Shown: positions 17,453 through 27,575 of the stretch, in pieces | Position numbering within the stretch: the first letter of the stretch is position 1 | Layout: each line of letters starts with the position of its first letter | Source: an uncultured Saprospiraceae bacterium | GTDB lineage: Bacteria > Bacteroidota > Bacteroidia > Chitinophagales > Saprospiraceae | NCBI GenBank assembly: GCA_938016265.1 | Contig: CALLWB010000034.1 | Coordinates: 1 to 64,000, forward strand | Length of the DNA stretch: 64,000 nt | Direction of reading: 5' to 3' | The notes under the pieces: generated by a model | The model's input: the letters and a program-made list of their open reading frames with translations, nothing else | What the model was told of the DNA's origin: nothing | Database searches by the model: none | Position numbers and translations under genes: made by a program

Positions 17453-18751
17453 TCAAGACAATTGAAACAACGATTTACTTTGTGGATTAGTCAGCCTTAG
17501 TTTTTTAGAAATACTAAAATTGACGGTCGTACCGACCCCCACCATAGATTGGATAGATATTTTCCCGTTGTGATTTTCGATAATTTTCTGACAAATAGCA
17601 AGACCGATTCCTGTGCCTTCAAATTCGTTTTTTCCGTGCAATCGACCAAAGATGCTAAATATTTTATCCGCATATAGCTCGTCAATTCCAATCCCATTAT
17701 CCCTAATCGAAAAATTCCAGAAAGAAGCATCTTCTCCCATAGTCACGTGCACCATTTTTTGAGATGATCGGTTGTACTTCAATCCATTATCAATTAAATT
17801 TAGAAAAAGTTGACTGATTTGATGTTTATTTCCAATCATTTTTTGTGGTGCTTTTCCATGCAAAGTGACCATTTCCTGAATTGATCCATTGGGATCATCA
17901 AACAGATGAAGCTCATTTTGGATCATTTGTTCCAGATTGAAAATGGAAAACTGTGGAACGCTGTGGCTAATATTGGAATACCTCAGCAAGTCTTCGATAA
18001 GCGTGTTCATTTGCTTCGCACCGTCTTCTACATATTGGGAGAATTCTATCAACTCTTCATTTCCAGTATTGCCGACTCTCTTTTTTATTAGGGAGGAAAA
18101 CGACCCGATCGTACGAATTGGGGTTTTTAGGTCATGAGATGCAATGTGCACAAACTGTTGCAACTCTTTATTTTTCTCCTTCAATTCATTGTGCTTTATT
18201 GCCAGGTCTTTTTTTACTAAATCCCACTTTGCGAATACAAGAAACTGGGCAACAACTATTACAATTAGACTAAAGGCCATATGGAATCCGTTACCTTCTG
18301 GATTTGGCAGAGAATGAAAGGCATAGAAAATAACCATTCCTATATAGATATAAAAGGAAACCATTTCCGCCCAATTTCGATGAGCCATCCCAACACAAAA
18401 GGCAGACACCCATAACCCAAGAGAGTAATCCGTTGAAAAATTATTGACCATAACGACCCAGACAATCCAGGTCCAGCTTACCCAATTCCCCAGATAAGCG
18501 AAAAGAACGATGTATTTTTTTATAAATGGACTTATAAAAGAACCAAAAAATAAACTTAGAAGTAAGGCTGTCAACACCAAACGGTGAGACATATAATCAA
18601 TTGCATTTCCGACGGACCATTGCAAAACATAGCCATATACAGGCAGAAAAATGCCAACTAATACCATCCATAACCTATAAAAGGTTAGCTGGTAACTTTC
18701 GATTGAGAAATAACTACTCAAGGTGAATTGAATATCCTGATATCTGCTCAT
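17453..18751 (-). CDS. Orphan membrane histidine kinase, paralogue of the 15771 kinase
   Basis: 432 residues: six hydrophobic segments in the first ~185 residues, a linker, HisKA with His206 in HIASHDLKTP, and HATPase with LFLNLIDNGLKYN (N box), DNGIGID and GTGIGLAICQKIIENH. The same RTIxSFSSL continuation follows the His in both kinases, which supports duplication. No receiver domain and no adjacent regulator. It converges on the 76-residue gene. Confidence 0.9.
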   Translation of the reverse strand: MSRYQDIQFTLSSYFSIESYQLTFYRLWMVLVGIFLPVYGYVLQWSVGNAIDYMSHRLVLTALLLSLFFGSFISPFIKKYIVLFAYLGNWVSWTWIVWVVMVNNFSTDYSLGLWVSAFCVGMAHRNWAEMVSFYIYIGMVIFYAFHSLPNPEGNGFHMAFSLIVIVVAQFLVFAKWDLVKKDLAIKHNELKEKNKELQQFVHIASHDLKTPIRTIGSFSSLIKKRVGNTGNEELIEFSQYVEDGAKQMNTLIEDLLRYSNISHSVPQFSIFNLEQMIQNELHLFDDPNGSIQEMVTLHGKAPQKMIGNKHQISQLFLNLIDNGLKYNRSSQKMVHVTMGEDASFWNFSIRDNGIGIDELYADKIFSIFGRLHGKNEFEGTGIGLAICQKIIENHNGKISIQSMVGVGTTVNFSISKKLRLTNPQSKSLFQLS

Positions 18752-19009
18752 TATTAAAGTTTACGACAAAACAGATTAAAAGTTTTCTAAAACTTCATAG
18801 TTTAGAAATATCAGGTACTAGGATAGGGCGGAGCACAAAAGCCAATCTTACATATGTTGTTTTATTTAATTTAATTTACTCCGACAATCTGAAGGATAGA
18901 ACACCGACAACAGCACTTTAGATGACTTTTTTAATATATGTATAAATATAAATTGTTTTTCATTCCTAAATTTGATCCAGCAACAATTATATTAATTCTT
19001 TGAATATAG

Positions 19010-19017
19010 TAAATTTG
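19010..19017 (+). promoter_or_regulatory. Promoter -7 element of the PhoD-LamG gene
   Basis: TAAATTTG fits TAnnTTTG exactly and ends four bases before ATG 19022. The start codon encodes the first residue of a good signal peptide, so a transcript with almost no leader is implied. No -33 TTTG at 18-20 bases. Confidence 0.5.
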
Positions 19018-19021
19018 TGGA

Positions 19022-22000
19022 ATGAAGATTCAGATAAGCTCCATATTGGCACTCTTTTTTGTCTTCCAGATGAATGCTCAACTAACACAAACAGGTGAAA
19101 GTCTGCTATTCGGCCCTTTGGTTGGAGCAGTGAGTTCTGGAGAGGCCCCTGTTTTCTTTTTGCTGGACAAAGGGAATGGGAATTCCCAATTCACCGTTCG
19201 ACTGGAAAGTCCCACTTCAAGTAGTATCTACCAACCCAATTCGATCAAGTCTTTCTGTCAAGGAGACACCTGTAGTTATGTAGCCACCTTTACCGGATTG
19301 ACAAACAGCTCAGCACTAGAAGCTGTTGTTTATATGGATGGAGCGATGGTTGGCAAAAGTTGGCGTCCTTTTGAGGTACCAGATGCGACCCCTTCCGATT
19401 TTAGTTTTTTACTTGGCAGCTGCGCATCTATGGCAAACAATGTCAATAGCCCCAACTGGGCCAGAGAAGACATTTATACTCAAATGGCATTAGAAGATGC
19501 AAAGTTTATGCTTTGGGCCGGAGACAATGTATACCTGCCTTCCAATGATCTGGACACGTCGCTTGTGTTTGACACTTATGTCAAATATCGCACTAAAAGC
19601 CCGGGGCGCAATCAATTTCTAAACAGTTTTTTCCATTTTGGAATGTGGGATGACCACGACTATTCTTATGACAATGGATCTGCGGACTATCCTGACAAAA
19701 CATTCTCCTCAAAGATATTCAAACACTGGTGGCCAAATGCTGGATATGCACATTCCAATGAAGCAGAAGGCATTCAAAACACCTACCAATACAAAGACAT
19801 TGAGTTCTTCAACACAGACCCACGGTATTACAAATCAAGGAATTCCCAACTGGGATCTTCGCAACTTGACTGGCTAAAAGACAAGCTCCAGCAGTCAACC
19901 GCCACCTTTAAGTTTATCACGCTGGGCGCTCCAGTAATGGAAGAAGAAAAATCGTCGGCAACAACAGAAACCACTTTATTTAGAACAGGAGAACGAGCAT
20001 TATTATTTGATTTTATTTATGATAATAATATCGAAGGAGTCGTCTTTTTATCGGGCGATTATCACCGTTCCCATTTTGCAAAATTTGACCCTGGATGCAA
20101 TTCTACCTATCCGCTTTATGAGTTTATGTGTTCTCCCCTCTCCTCTTCGCCTTCATCGGGATCAAGCAATTACGCTGGCGTTTTTTTTGAAGACAATACC
20201 AACTCCTACGGGAAGATAAGGGTCTCCGGTGCGGTAGGCGCCAGATCTTGCACCATAGAAAGCAAAGACGTTGATGGCAACGTAATTTCCAGCTTTACAA
20301 TCGATGAAAATGAACTAAAATTTTCAGGGCAACCCGACATCATCCCAGACGACCATCTAAGGGCCCATTATCAATGTAATACAGAACCTTATGATATCAG
20401 TGGGAATGCTTTCCATGCCACATTCACAGGCAATTCATTTATTGGAGAGGAAAATCGATTTGACGAATCCGGGTTCGCCAATAGAATCAAAACCTCCAAT
20501 ACGACACAAACAAACACTTTTGTGTTACCTCCTGAAAGTTTAGACACCGCAATAGATTTTACGATTTCTCTTTGGGCTCGGCCGATTTATGCTAACTGTG
20601 GCCTTTTTTCTGCTTCCTCTGCCACTACAGGAAATGAGATCCTTGTATACTACAAATCTACTGGCAAATTTTCGTTTTCCTTTCGAAACATAGAAATAGA
20701 ATCCGACCTTATTTTTCCTACTAGCGAATGGTATCATGTAGTTGCCTCCCACCGTGGCAGTGATGGCCTGGGGCGATTGTACATCAACAGTGTTCTGGTA
20801 GCTACAGGGATTCAGGTCGCAGGGCCTACTAGTATCGTTTCTATGCTTTTCGGTAATGATCAGGATGGAGCAGGTGGTGGGAATCTCGATGTCAATCAAC
20901 AATTTTATGGCGCATTCGATGAAATCAGATTGTACGATGGACTCTTATGTGAATATCAGCTAAAAGAACTATTTCAAGAAGGGTTATTTTTAATAGAAGC
21001 CGTTCCGGGTCCCCCTGAATGCACCTCTCCTCAATCAGTTACCTTCGAAGTATCTGGTGCTCCAAATGGAAGTTTCTCCTGGTATAGAGACAGAGAGTCT
21101 GACACCCCAATCCCAGGCCAGTCCAATGCAACATTGAGCCATACAATTACAGAAACGACAACACTTTGGGCTTCTGCGAATAGTGGTTGGATTGATGGCC
21201 CTAAAGTTCCTGTTACGCTGGAGGTGGCTCCTTCGATATATAACGAAACTGCTGGACTCACCTATCCTTCCTCCTTGGTAGCAAGCTATGATTTTTCAAG
21301 CAATAGCGATCAAACCGGAACCTATGCGAATATATGGTCTACGGGGGTTTCCCCTACTACGGGTTTGGACGGTACACCTTCCAGTGCGATAGAATTTGAT
21401 TCCTACCCTGACATTGCAGTTATACCTAGTGCCACACTTCAGCATGCAGCGCGTTTTTCTGTATCTATGTGGATCAAATCAACGGAAACTGAGGTGGCGA
21501 TTTTATCTGCTTCAAATGCGCAGAACAATAATGAATTACTACTGTACATTGCCGAAAACGATGGAATAGGGCTGGTGCTCAATGAGGCTCCAAGAATCTA
21601 CCATACCAATACGCTTACTGATGGCAATTGGCATCATTTGGCAATCACCTGTGATGCGATTAATGCATTGGGCAATGTTTATCTGGACGGACATCTTTTG
21701 AGACCGAAAACAGATGGATCTTTTAAGGCCGGAGCACTGAACATTTCTCAAGGCGCTTTTATCCTAGGAAATGAGCAGGATGTAGCAGGAGGAGGAGGTT
21801 TGTCTCAGGACTATCAGTTTGAAGGAAGCATTGATGAACTAAAGCTCTATAGAAAGGTATTGGATCAGCAGGAAGTACTCGCGCTTGCTACCCAATCAGA
21901 TTATTTTCAATCAAACTTTCAGATTGACGGTCATGCGGAGCGGGTTTGCCCAAATGACTCTTTACGGATTACTATTTCCCCTTTCCAAAAGGAGGTAGAA

Positions 22001-22840
22001 TATTCCATATTAGACAAAAATAATATGATGGTGAATGGGCCTTCGATTGTTGTTGAAGATCGTCTGATTTTGTCTGCGCCAGTCCTTGCTCAAGACACCT
22101 TCACTGTTCGTGCGACGCATCAACTAACTGGATGTTCGAAAGACTTTTCAACCGTTATTGCTGCAGAAACTGGTGGTTGTCTGCAGATGGAAGCCTGGCT
22201 GGAAGGGCCTTATGATCCTACGACCAATAGCATGTCGGACGATTTGAGAGCACGCGGCCTTTTGCCCTTGTCTGACCCTTACACTAACCAAAATTTCATC
22301 ACTCCCGACATATTGGATATAGACGACTCCAAGTCAGTGATTGATTGGGTAAACATAGAGTTTAGAGATCCTCAGAACATGTCGCAACTCGTTTATTTGA
22401 TGCCAGCGTTGATCTTAAAGAATGGAACGATAACAGGAACGGATCGCCAGGGATTGACATTGCCTGATGGATTTATTGGCAATTTTTATGTCTTGCTGAA
22501 TCATCGTAACCATTTGCCTGTCATGACTTCTGCGCCTATTTCTTTTGGAGCCACTAGCGTGAGTCAAATTGATTTTAAAACGAATCCGGGGTTCAGTAAT
22601 TTGGGATCTAACCAAAAAGAACTGGTGCCTGGCATCTATGGACTTTTTTCAGGGGATGGCGATAAATCTGATCTTTGGGGGTACGATATTCATTTGGCGG
22701 AGCGCATTCTTTGGGCGCAGGAAAACGGATATTTTGGTTACTACAAGGCTTCGGATTACAATTTGGACGGCGACGTCAATTCGGTGGATAAGATTATTTA
22801 TAGTGGTAATAATGGGGTGTTTTCTAATATTCCAAAGTAG
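19022..22840 (+). CDS. Surface PhoD-type phosphatase-like protein with two LamG domains and dockerin-like tail
   Basis: 1272 residues. Signal peptide (1-20, ending NAQ). PhoD/metallophosphatase-like domain (~125-430) with LLGSCAS, GDNVY (~166), WDDHDYS (~209) and SGDYHRSHF (~345) supplying the expected metal ligands. Two concanavalin/LamG-like domains (~455-650 and ~755-975), the second with WHHLAITCD. A Ig-like linker between them (~665-735). C-terminal module from ~1058: AWLEGPYD, MSDDLR, VIDWVNIEFRD, NHRNHLPVMT, two dockerin-like loops with SDYNLDGDVNSVD, ending NIPK. No T9SS type A signal. Role inferred: extracellular phosphate release or binding at a polysaccharide surface. It follows a divergent kinase gene. 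Confidence 0.85.
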   Translation: MKIQISSILALFFVFQMNAQLTQTGESLLFGPLVGAVSSGEAPVFFLLDKGNGNSQFTVRLESPTSSSIYQPNSIKSFCQGDTCSYVATFTGLTNSSALEAVVYMDGAMVGKSWRPFEVPDATPSDFSFLLGSCASMANNVNSPNWAREDIYTQMALEDAKFMLWAGDNVYLPSNDLDTSLVFDTYVKYRTKSPGRNQFLNSFFHFGMWDDHDYSYDNGSADYPDKTFSSKIFKHWWPNAGYAHSNEAEGIQNTYQYKDIEFFNTDPRYYKSRNSQLGSSQLDWLKDKLQQSTATFKFITLGAPVMEEEKSSATTETTLFRTGERALLFDFIYDNNIEGVVFLSGDYHRSHFAKFDPGCNSTYPLYEFMCSPLSSSPSSGSSNYAGVFFEDNTNSYGKIRVSGAVGARSCTIESKDVDGNVISSFTIDENELKFSGQPDIIPDDHLRAHYQCNTEPYDISGNAFHATFTGNSFIGEENRFDESGFANRIKTSNTTQTNTFVLPPESLDTAIDFTISLWARPIYANCGLFSASSATTGNEILVYYKSTGKFSFSFRNIEIESDLIFPTSEWYHVVASHRGSDGLGRLYINSVLVATGIQVAGPTSIVSMLFGNDQDGAGGGNLDVNQQFYGAFDEIRLYDGLLCEYQLKELFQEGLFLIEAVPGPPECTSPQSVTFEVSGAPNGSFSWYRDRESDTPIPGQSNATLSHTITETTTLWASANSGWIDGPKVPVTLEVAPSIYNETAGLTYPSSLVASYDFSSNSDQTGTYANIWSTGVSPTTGLDGTPSSAIEFDSYPDIAVIPSATLQHAARFSVSMWIKSTETEVAILSASNAQNNNELLLYIAENDGIGLVLNEAPRIYHTNTLTDGNWHHLAITCDAINALGNVYLDGHLLRPKTDGSFKAGALNISQGAFILGNEQDVAGGGGLSQDYQFEGSIDELKLYRKVLDQQEVLALATQSDYFQSNFQIDGHAERVCPNDSLRITISPFQKEVEYSILDKNNMMVNGPSIVVEDRLILSAPVLAQDTFTVRATHQLTGCSKDFSTVIAAETGGCLQMEAWLEGPYDPTTNSMSDDLRARGLLPLSDPYTNQNFITPDILDIDDSKSVIDWVNIEFRDPQNMSQLVYLMPALILKNGTITGTDRQGLTLPDGFIGNFYVLLNHRNHLPVMTSAPISFGATSVSQIDFKTNPGFSNLGSNQKELVPGIYGLFSGDGDKSDLWGYDIHLAERILWAQENGYFGYYKASDYNLDGDVNSVDKIIYSGNNGVFSNIPK

Positions 22841-22944
22841 TCTTTCTGGATTCAACCTTCTATTTTTTGATTAAACGCTAAGAAGCAAAGGTTTTTCGCA
22901 AGGTATCGATCGGATGGACTATTTGCTTAGCCAATTTCAACTAA

Positions 22945-24963
22945 TCAATTTTCAAGCATACCATATCCTTTCCAAATGCCTGGATTGCCAGAGAGCACGC
23001 ATTTGTAAAACCCGTATTCGCCAGCATTAGGCATCCGAATCTCTACCGTTGTCCCTTTCAAATAATAGCCGGATGTCGGAATCGTATCTGCAATAAGTCG
23101 CGGTTTGATTCGGACATTGGTATCGTAAAAACCAGCCGACCCCTGCTTGGTCATATTCCAATCTTCAATATCCAGTTGTTCTTTGATGATAGCGGTATAC
23201 CCACCTGCATTATCCAACAGTTTAAACGTATTGCCGGTGACCTGAGAATAATCATTATCATACAATTCCAACTCTGCAAAAAAGGAGCTATACGTCCCTC
23301 CCTGTATTGCAATTCCCGTGCCTGCTAGTCTTGAGTTTTTTATAACAAAATGCCCATTCCCATAGTTATTAACTGAACCAAACGCTCGTTTATCAAATTT
23401 GCAATTGGTGATATAGCAATTCATGTTCGGCGAACCGATGGGTATTTTGGCGTTGTTATTTATCAGATATCCAGTGGGTGTGATCGTCTGGTCATCGCTG
23501 TCAATAACAAAATCACAATTCACAAATTCCAAATTAGAATCATAATTCTGACTGGTATATCGCGTAGGATATACAGGCGAGATGGCATTTGTAGCCGGAT
23601 CATAGGGTACTTTAATTTGACAATTTACAAATTGGCCGTTTGGAGAATTAAAAAAACCTCGAATGTTATCAATAAAAGCATTTTCCACCTTAAAGGTCAC
23701 ATTTCTCAACGTCACCACTTTCAGGAAACAATTCATGACGCTTACTTCGCTGTAGGGAGCGGCGCTATTGGCTTCGGTGTATTGAAGATTGCCGATATTA
23801 CAATTGGTAAAAAAAGATTTCCTGGGAGTTAGGGCGGTTGCCAGGCCAGAATTGACAGGCTCAATTTGCATGTATTGTACGTTGACTTTATCAAACACAA
23901 TCTCGGTTGAAAAACATCCGATTTCCAGCGTACCCCGATGCCCAAATCGTCCGCTAAATGGCTCGTCTGTTATGTTTTCTAAGATCACACTTCCATATTG
24001 CGTGGACATGCTACTGATATTTATGCCCGCTCCAATTTTGTCCTTGATATGAATATTCTGAAACAAAACAGATCGTAGGTTTAGCGGTGAGGTGTTTGCC
24101 CTTCCTGAAAACCCGATGCAATGTGCTTGTTCCCAAGCATAATCGCCTGGATTGTCTCCTCCCGGAAGGGTGCTGCTCCGTCCGTTTTTGTCTAGCGTAA
24201 AATCTCTAAACACAATATCCCCGACATCGTTTTGCTGATTTAGATAAATGTAAAACATTTTGGTATATCGGCCGGAGGATTGCGTTTTCCCATTGTCTTC
24301 CTTGAAGATTGTTAAGCCTTTCCCTGCTCCAATCAAGGAGAAATTGTTATCAGGACTGTCCACCAATTTTATACTAATAGCGGCATTTCCACCCTCTCCA
24401 TAATCAATAATGTACGTTCCGGCTTCTGCATAAAGGGGTACATTTTGAGCAATTGAAAAATCGACAGCACGTTGAATTGCCTTGTGATCTCCAGTTACGC
24501 CATCTCCTGTTGCCCCAAACCATTTTAAGTGTACTTCATCATACCAAATTCGCATCCAACGACCAGTCGTGGATAGTTTGCTTTCGATGATGGTTCCTCG
24601 GTTGTCTGGATCAGTGTTGGCTGGATCCCAGTAAAAAAATCCGCCGCCGCCATCATTTGGTCCGTAATAACCGGTAACATAAACCAATATAGAATCAATC
24701 ATGGGGATCGAATCCAATGCACGGATGGAGTCTAGGCGCATCCAGCACTTGTCCAAGTCAAAATTGTTGGCAACAAGCGTCCCATTTGCATCGGCATAAA
24801 CTGGCCGCAATCCATTGCCAGAAAGCGTATCTACCCGCACTCCGCCATTGACGTGCAGTTTCTCAAGAGGAGTCTGGGTCCCAACACCAATATTCTGAGC
24901 AAAAATGGCACTACTTACAAGTAAAAGCGCAAAAAGTAAACAAAGTCTTAAATATTGAATCAT
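22945..24963 (-). CDS. Secreted right-handed beta-helix (pectate-lyase-like) protein
   Basis: 672 residues. Signal peptide ending IFAQ (~22), then the NIGVGTQTPLEKLHVNGG stretch often seen at the start of Bacteroidota surface and tail-fibre-like proteins. Pectate_lyase_3-type start at ~148 (VHLKWFGATGDGVTGDHKAI), then repeated beta-helix rungs to ~600 (DFTLDKNGRSS, FVNCDFVIDSDD, ITNCKFDKRA). No catalytic residues of a particular polysaccharide lyase family can be assigned. No T9SS type A tail; the protein ends KGYGMLEN. Likely glycan binding or degrading. It converges with the PhoD-LamG gene, 104 bases apart. Confidence 0.8.
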   Translation of the reverse strand: MIQYLRLCLLFALLLVSSAIFAQNIGVGTQTPLEKLHVNGGVRVDTLSGNGLRPVYADANGTLVANNFDLDKCWMRLDSIRALDSIPMIDSILVYVTGYYGPNDGGGGFFYWDPANTDPDNRGTIIESKLSTTGRWMRIWYDEVHLKWFGATGDGVTGDHKAIQRAVDFSIAQNVPLYAEAGTYIIDYGEGGNAAISIKLVDSPDNNFSLIGAGKGLTIFKEDNGKTQSSGRYTKMFYIYLNQQNDVGDIVFRDFTLDKNGRSSTLPGGDNPGDYAWEQAHCIGFSGRANTSPLNLRSVLFQNIHIKDKIGAGINISSMSTQYGSVILENITDEPFSGRFGHRGTLEIGCFSTEIVFDKVNVQYMQIEPVNSGLATALTPRKSFFTNCNIGNLQYTEANSAAPYSEVSVMNCFLKVVTLRNVTFKVENAFIDNIRGFFNSPNGQFVNCQIKVPYDPATNAISPVYPTRYTSQNYDSNLEFVNCDFVIDSDDQTITPTGYLINNNAKIPIGSPNMNCYITNCKFDKRAFGSVNNYGNGHFVIKNSRLAGTGIAIQGGTYSSFFAELELYDNDYSQVTGNTFKLLDNAGGYTAIIKEQLDIEDWNMTKQGSAGFYDTNVRIKPRLIADTIPTSGYYLKGTTVEIRMPNAGEYGFYKCVLSGNPGIWKGYGMLEN

Positions 24964-25058
24964 GGTTGGGGGTTAAAAAGTGAAAGTGGGAGCTAAAACC
25001 TTCCAGCGTTACTGATTCAAGTTAAGTAAAATGTATTAAAAATTAATATATTAGATGG

Positions 25059-25505
25059 CTAATTTTCTATCAATTTTTTCATGACTTCAATGACCATATC
25101 CCATCCTGTGAGTGACTCTTTGTAGCGTTTTTCAGCATCTGCCGCAGATTTCGAATACACTTGATTTATTAGGAGGCGTGCTCCGTTTTCAATGGGGGTC
25201 ACCTTATAAGTAAGGTGGACATAGTTTTCGGGAATGTCCTCTATTCCTGAATTTGGGTCCAGCATGGTAAAGGTAACTTCCTGGCCAGGCTGCACGGCTG
25301 TGATGTTTCCTTTTACATAAACGACTTCTTTGCCGTCTTCCGTTTTGCCTTTCCATATGACTGCGCTCCCAAGCTGCCAGTCAGATAATACTTCACATCC
25401 AAACATATACTGCTTGGTCATTTGTGGATTGGTGACTAAGTCCCAAACTTGTTCTTTGGAGGCAGAAAAATCAATTTCTTTTCTGATGATAAATGAATCG
25501 TTCAT
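25059..25505 (-). CDS. SRPBCC (AHSA1/START-like) domain protein
   Basis: 148 residues with the family layout: RKEIDFSASKEQVWDLVTNPQ, IWKGK, EVTFTMLDPNSG, VHLTYKV, and a C-terminal long helix GWDMVIEVMKKLIE. These proteins form a hydrophobic pocket for small lipophilic ligands. In such short stress- or regulator-linked genes the ligand is unknown. It follows the AraC-type regulator gene (132 bases) on the same strand; the regulator may control it. Confidence 0.85.
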   Translation of the reverse strand: MNDSFIIRKEIDFSASKEQVWDLVTNPQMTKQYMFGCEVLSDWQLGSAVIWKGKTEDGKEVVYVKGNITAVQPGQEVTFTMLDPNSGIEDIPENYVHLTYKVTPIENGARLLINQVYSKSAADAEKRYKESLTGWDMVIEVMKKLIEN

Positions 25506-25637
25506 GGTTGTTTTTTTTATGTTCCAAAGATGTCATTTTTTGGAATGGTGGACTGGTAAAATCGGGAGGCATTGTTGTACAATCGGGAAGGCTGCGGATT
25601 GATTTCTTTTGATAACTGATAAGAGCGCGGCAACAGC

Positions 25638-26531
25638 TCATTCAACTCCTCCTTTCCTACGCGCATGAGAAGGGGCAACACCAAATTCCTTCTTAAAGGC
25701 TTTCGAAAAATGTTGTGGAGATCCAAATCCGGTTTCATAAGCAATTTCCTTTGCAGATTTGCTCGTACCTAGCAATAGTTTTTTAGCCAATCCCATTCTG
25801 CATTTGTGGATGTAGCCAAAGATGGTGGTTCCAAACAGTTCTTTAAATCCCTTTTTCAATTTGTATTCGTTGAGCATTACCAATTTGGACAATTCGTTGA
25901 TCGTTGGTGGGTGGTCCATTCTTGTGTTTAGTAACTCCTTGGCATCGATCAATTTACGTTTGTCAGCAGCTGTTTTGATGTACTGATTCGTCATTTTTTG
26001 AGCATAGAGGTCTGCTTGAAGGACAAGTAGTTCAATACTTTTAGACAACAAAAATAAATCTCTTAGTTGATTCGTATATTGGCAATTGATAATTTCTCCG
26101 ATGACTTGCTGTATCTTGAAATTATTCGTTCTCCAATCGCTGGACAATATCGCATTCTTTTTGTTCATCACATTATCTGCTAATCTTTTGAGCGGTTCAT
26201 TCCCGTTTTTTGCAATCTCGACGAACGAATTTGTTGTGAAATTTATTCCAAATGTTTCGATGCGTTTAGTCTTGTTTTTTACTTCGATTTCCAGCCCATT
26301 CGAGTACATGATATTGTTATGATGTCCTGACAAATCAAAGGAAGCATTCAGCTGACTAAAGTTAAATTCATAGCTGCCTTGAAGTCCGAAATGCAGTCGG
26401 ACAAACTCTGTATCATTAGACGATCGGTTTACCCCTACCCCACTATAATCAATAATGTTATGTGAAATAGCCATCTCCTCCAATTCCCAGGAATTCGAAA
26501 TCCGATTTTTTATGTTGGTAGAAGGATTCAT
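25638..26531 (-). CDS. AraC-family transcriptional regulator
   Basis: 297 residues. The N-terminal ~190 residues are a ligand or interaction region not assigned to a known family. The C-terminal ~100 residues carry the two helix-turn-helix motifs (NELSKLVMLNEYKLKKGFKE and AKEIAYETGFGSPQHFSKAF) and the end KEFGVAPSHARR. Placed between MOSC (22 bases upstream) and SRPBCC genes, all on the minus strand; it may regulate these two. Confidence 0.9.
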   Translation of the reverse strand: MNPSTNIKNRISNSWELEEMAISHNIIDYSGVGVNRSSNDTEFVRLHFGLQGSYEFNFSQLNASFDLSGHHNNIMYSNGLEIEVKNKTKRIETFGINFTTNSFVEIAKNGNEPLKRLADNVMNKKNAILSSDWRTNNFKIQQVIGEIINCQYTNQLRDLFLLSKSIELLVLQADLYAQKMTNQYIKTAADKRKLIDAKELLNTRMDHPPTINELSKLVMLNEYKLKKGFKELFGTTIFGYIHKCRMGLAKKLLLGTSKSAKEIAYETGFGSPQHFSKAFKKEFGVAPSHARRKGGVE

Positions 26532-26553
26532 AGTTTAAATAAAGATTAGGCAT

Positions 26554-27099
26554 TCAGACTTTTTCTAATTTTACGAAGGGTTGTTTAGGAAGTTGCACGC
26601 TAATTTTATCATTTACCAAGACTTTGCCTGCTTCGAGCACGATAGCCATAATACCGGATTTCCTAATCAAATTTCCGTTTTCGTCCTTGTCCAACACAGC
26701 TTGCATCAATCCATCTTTTATGGAGTTTATCTGATTACAAGGATTCCTCAAACCAGTGATCTCTATAGCAGCAGTAGCTCCAATTCGCAAAATAGTCCCC
26801 TTGGGCAATTCGAGTAAGTCAATTCCTTTTGTGGTAATATTCTCTCCCATTTGTCCAGGGCGGACTTCAAATCCTTTCCCTTCCAGTTCCTCAAACAATT
26901 CGGTATGAATAAGGTGTACTTGCCTCAAATTGGGTTGTGTTGGATCATGAGCAACTCTCGACCGATGTTTTACCGTTTTTCCCTGGTGAGCATCTCCCTC
27001 GACACCCAGTCCCTTCAATAATTGAATAGCGGCACAGTTGTACTTATTAAAAGTATGGGATTCACTTTTGCTCACAGAAATTACCATTCCATCTTTCAT
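26554..27099 (-). CDS. MOSC domain-containing protein
   Basis: 181 residues, a single MOSC domain. Seen: HxxNKYNCAAIQLLKGLGVEGDAHQG, RQVHLIHTELFEEL, RPGQMGENITTKGIDLLELP, GLRNPCNQINSI with the conserved Cys (~120) that binds the molybdenum cofactor in this family, and the C-terminal GIMAIVLEAG. Such single-domain proteins act in reduction or transfer of oxidised small molecules such as N-hydroxylated compounds; the target here is unknown. First gene of a possible MOSC-AraC-SRPBCC operon. Confidence 0.9.
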   Translation of the reverse strand: MKDGMVISVSKSESHTFNKYNCAAIQLLKGLGVEGDAHQGKTVKHRSRVAHDPTQPNLRQVHLIHTELFEELEGKGFEVRPGQMGENITTKGIDLLELPKGTILRIGATAAIEITGLRNPCNQINSIKDGLMQAVLDKDENGNLIRKSGIMAIVLEAGKVLVNDKISVQLPKQPFVKLEKV

Positions 27100-27575
27100 G
27101 TAAATGTTTTACTAAAAAATACAATACTACCGAATCGCTTTGACAAAGTCAATTTTTTGAATGTTGGCTACCCAATCATTTCTTTATAAATCCGACCACG
27201 AAAACTAATACCCGATTTGATGAAACAACTATTTGTAGCGCCGGAAAAATTTTATAGCGACAGTTGTTACCCGCTCAACGCTTACTAGTAAATTAACATT
27301 TTTTAGGCAAAACTGTAACAACTTGCCCGACTCAATGATTAACCTCCAAATACTTGAGCAAACCTTTCTTGCATAAGACATAACTCTCTTTGTATAGCCA
27401 AATCCCAGCTTTACAAAACCAAACCCTTCCTTTACAAATTTGCACTTTAGAAACTAAATCAAATTCGACATTATAATATTCGTAAATAATTATTAATTAG
27501 AATTTAACAGGAATATTCCTAGGATAAGAAGTTATTATTACTAGTTTTGCACACTGTTACAAAATCGACTTTATT
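27100..27575. other. Divergent intergenic region, 476 bases
   Basis: No gene is visible. The region serves both the MOSC gene (minus) and the YceI-like lipoprotein gene (plus). A good -7 box for the plus direction is at 27542-27549; no clear box for the minus direction was found. Confidence 0.5.
27542..27549 (+). promoter_or_regulatory. Promoter -7 element of the YceI-like lipoprotein gene
   Basis: TAGTTTTG fits TAnnTTTG. It ends 26 bases before ATG 27576. No clear -33 element. Confidence 0.5.

Noticed and set aside
17251-17490. 79-codon plus-strand frame overlapping the 76-residue gene and the kinase end
   Set aside because: Less protein-like than the 17214 frame and overlaps the opposite kinase gene.
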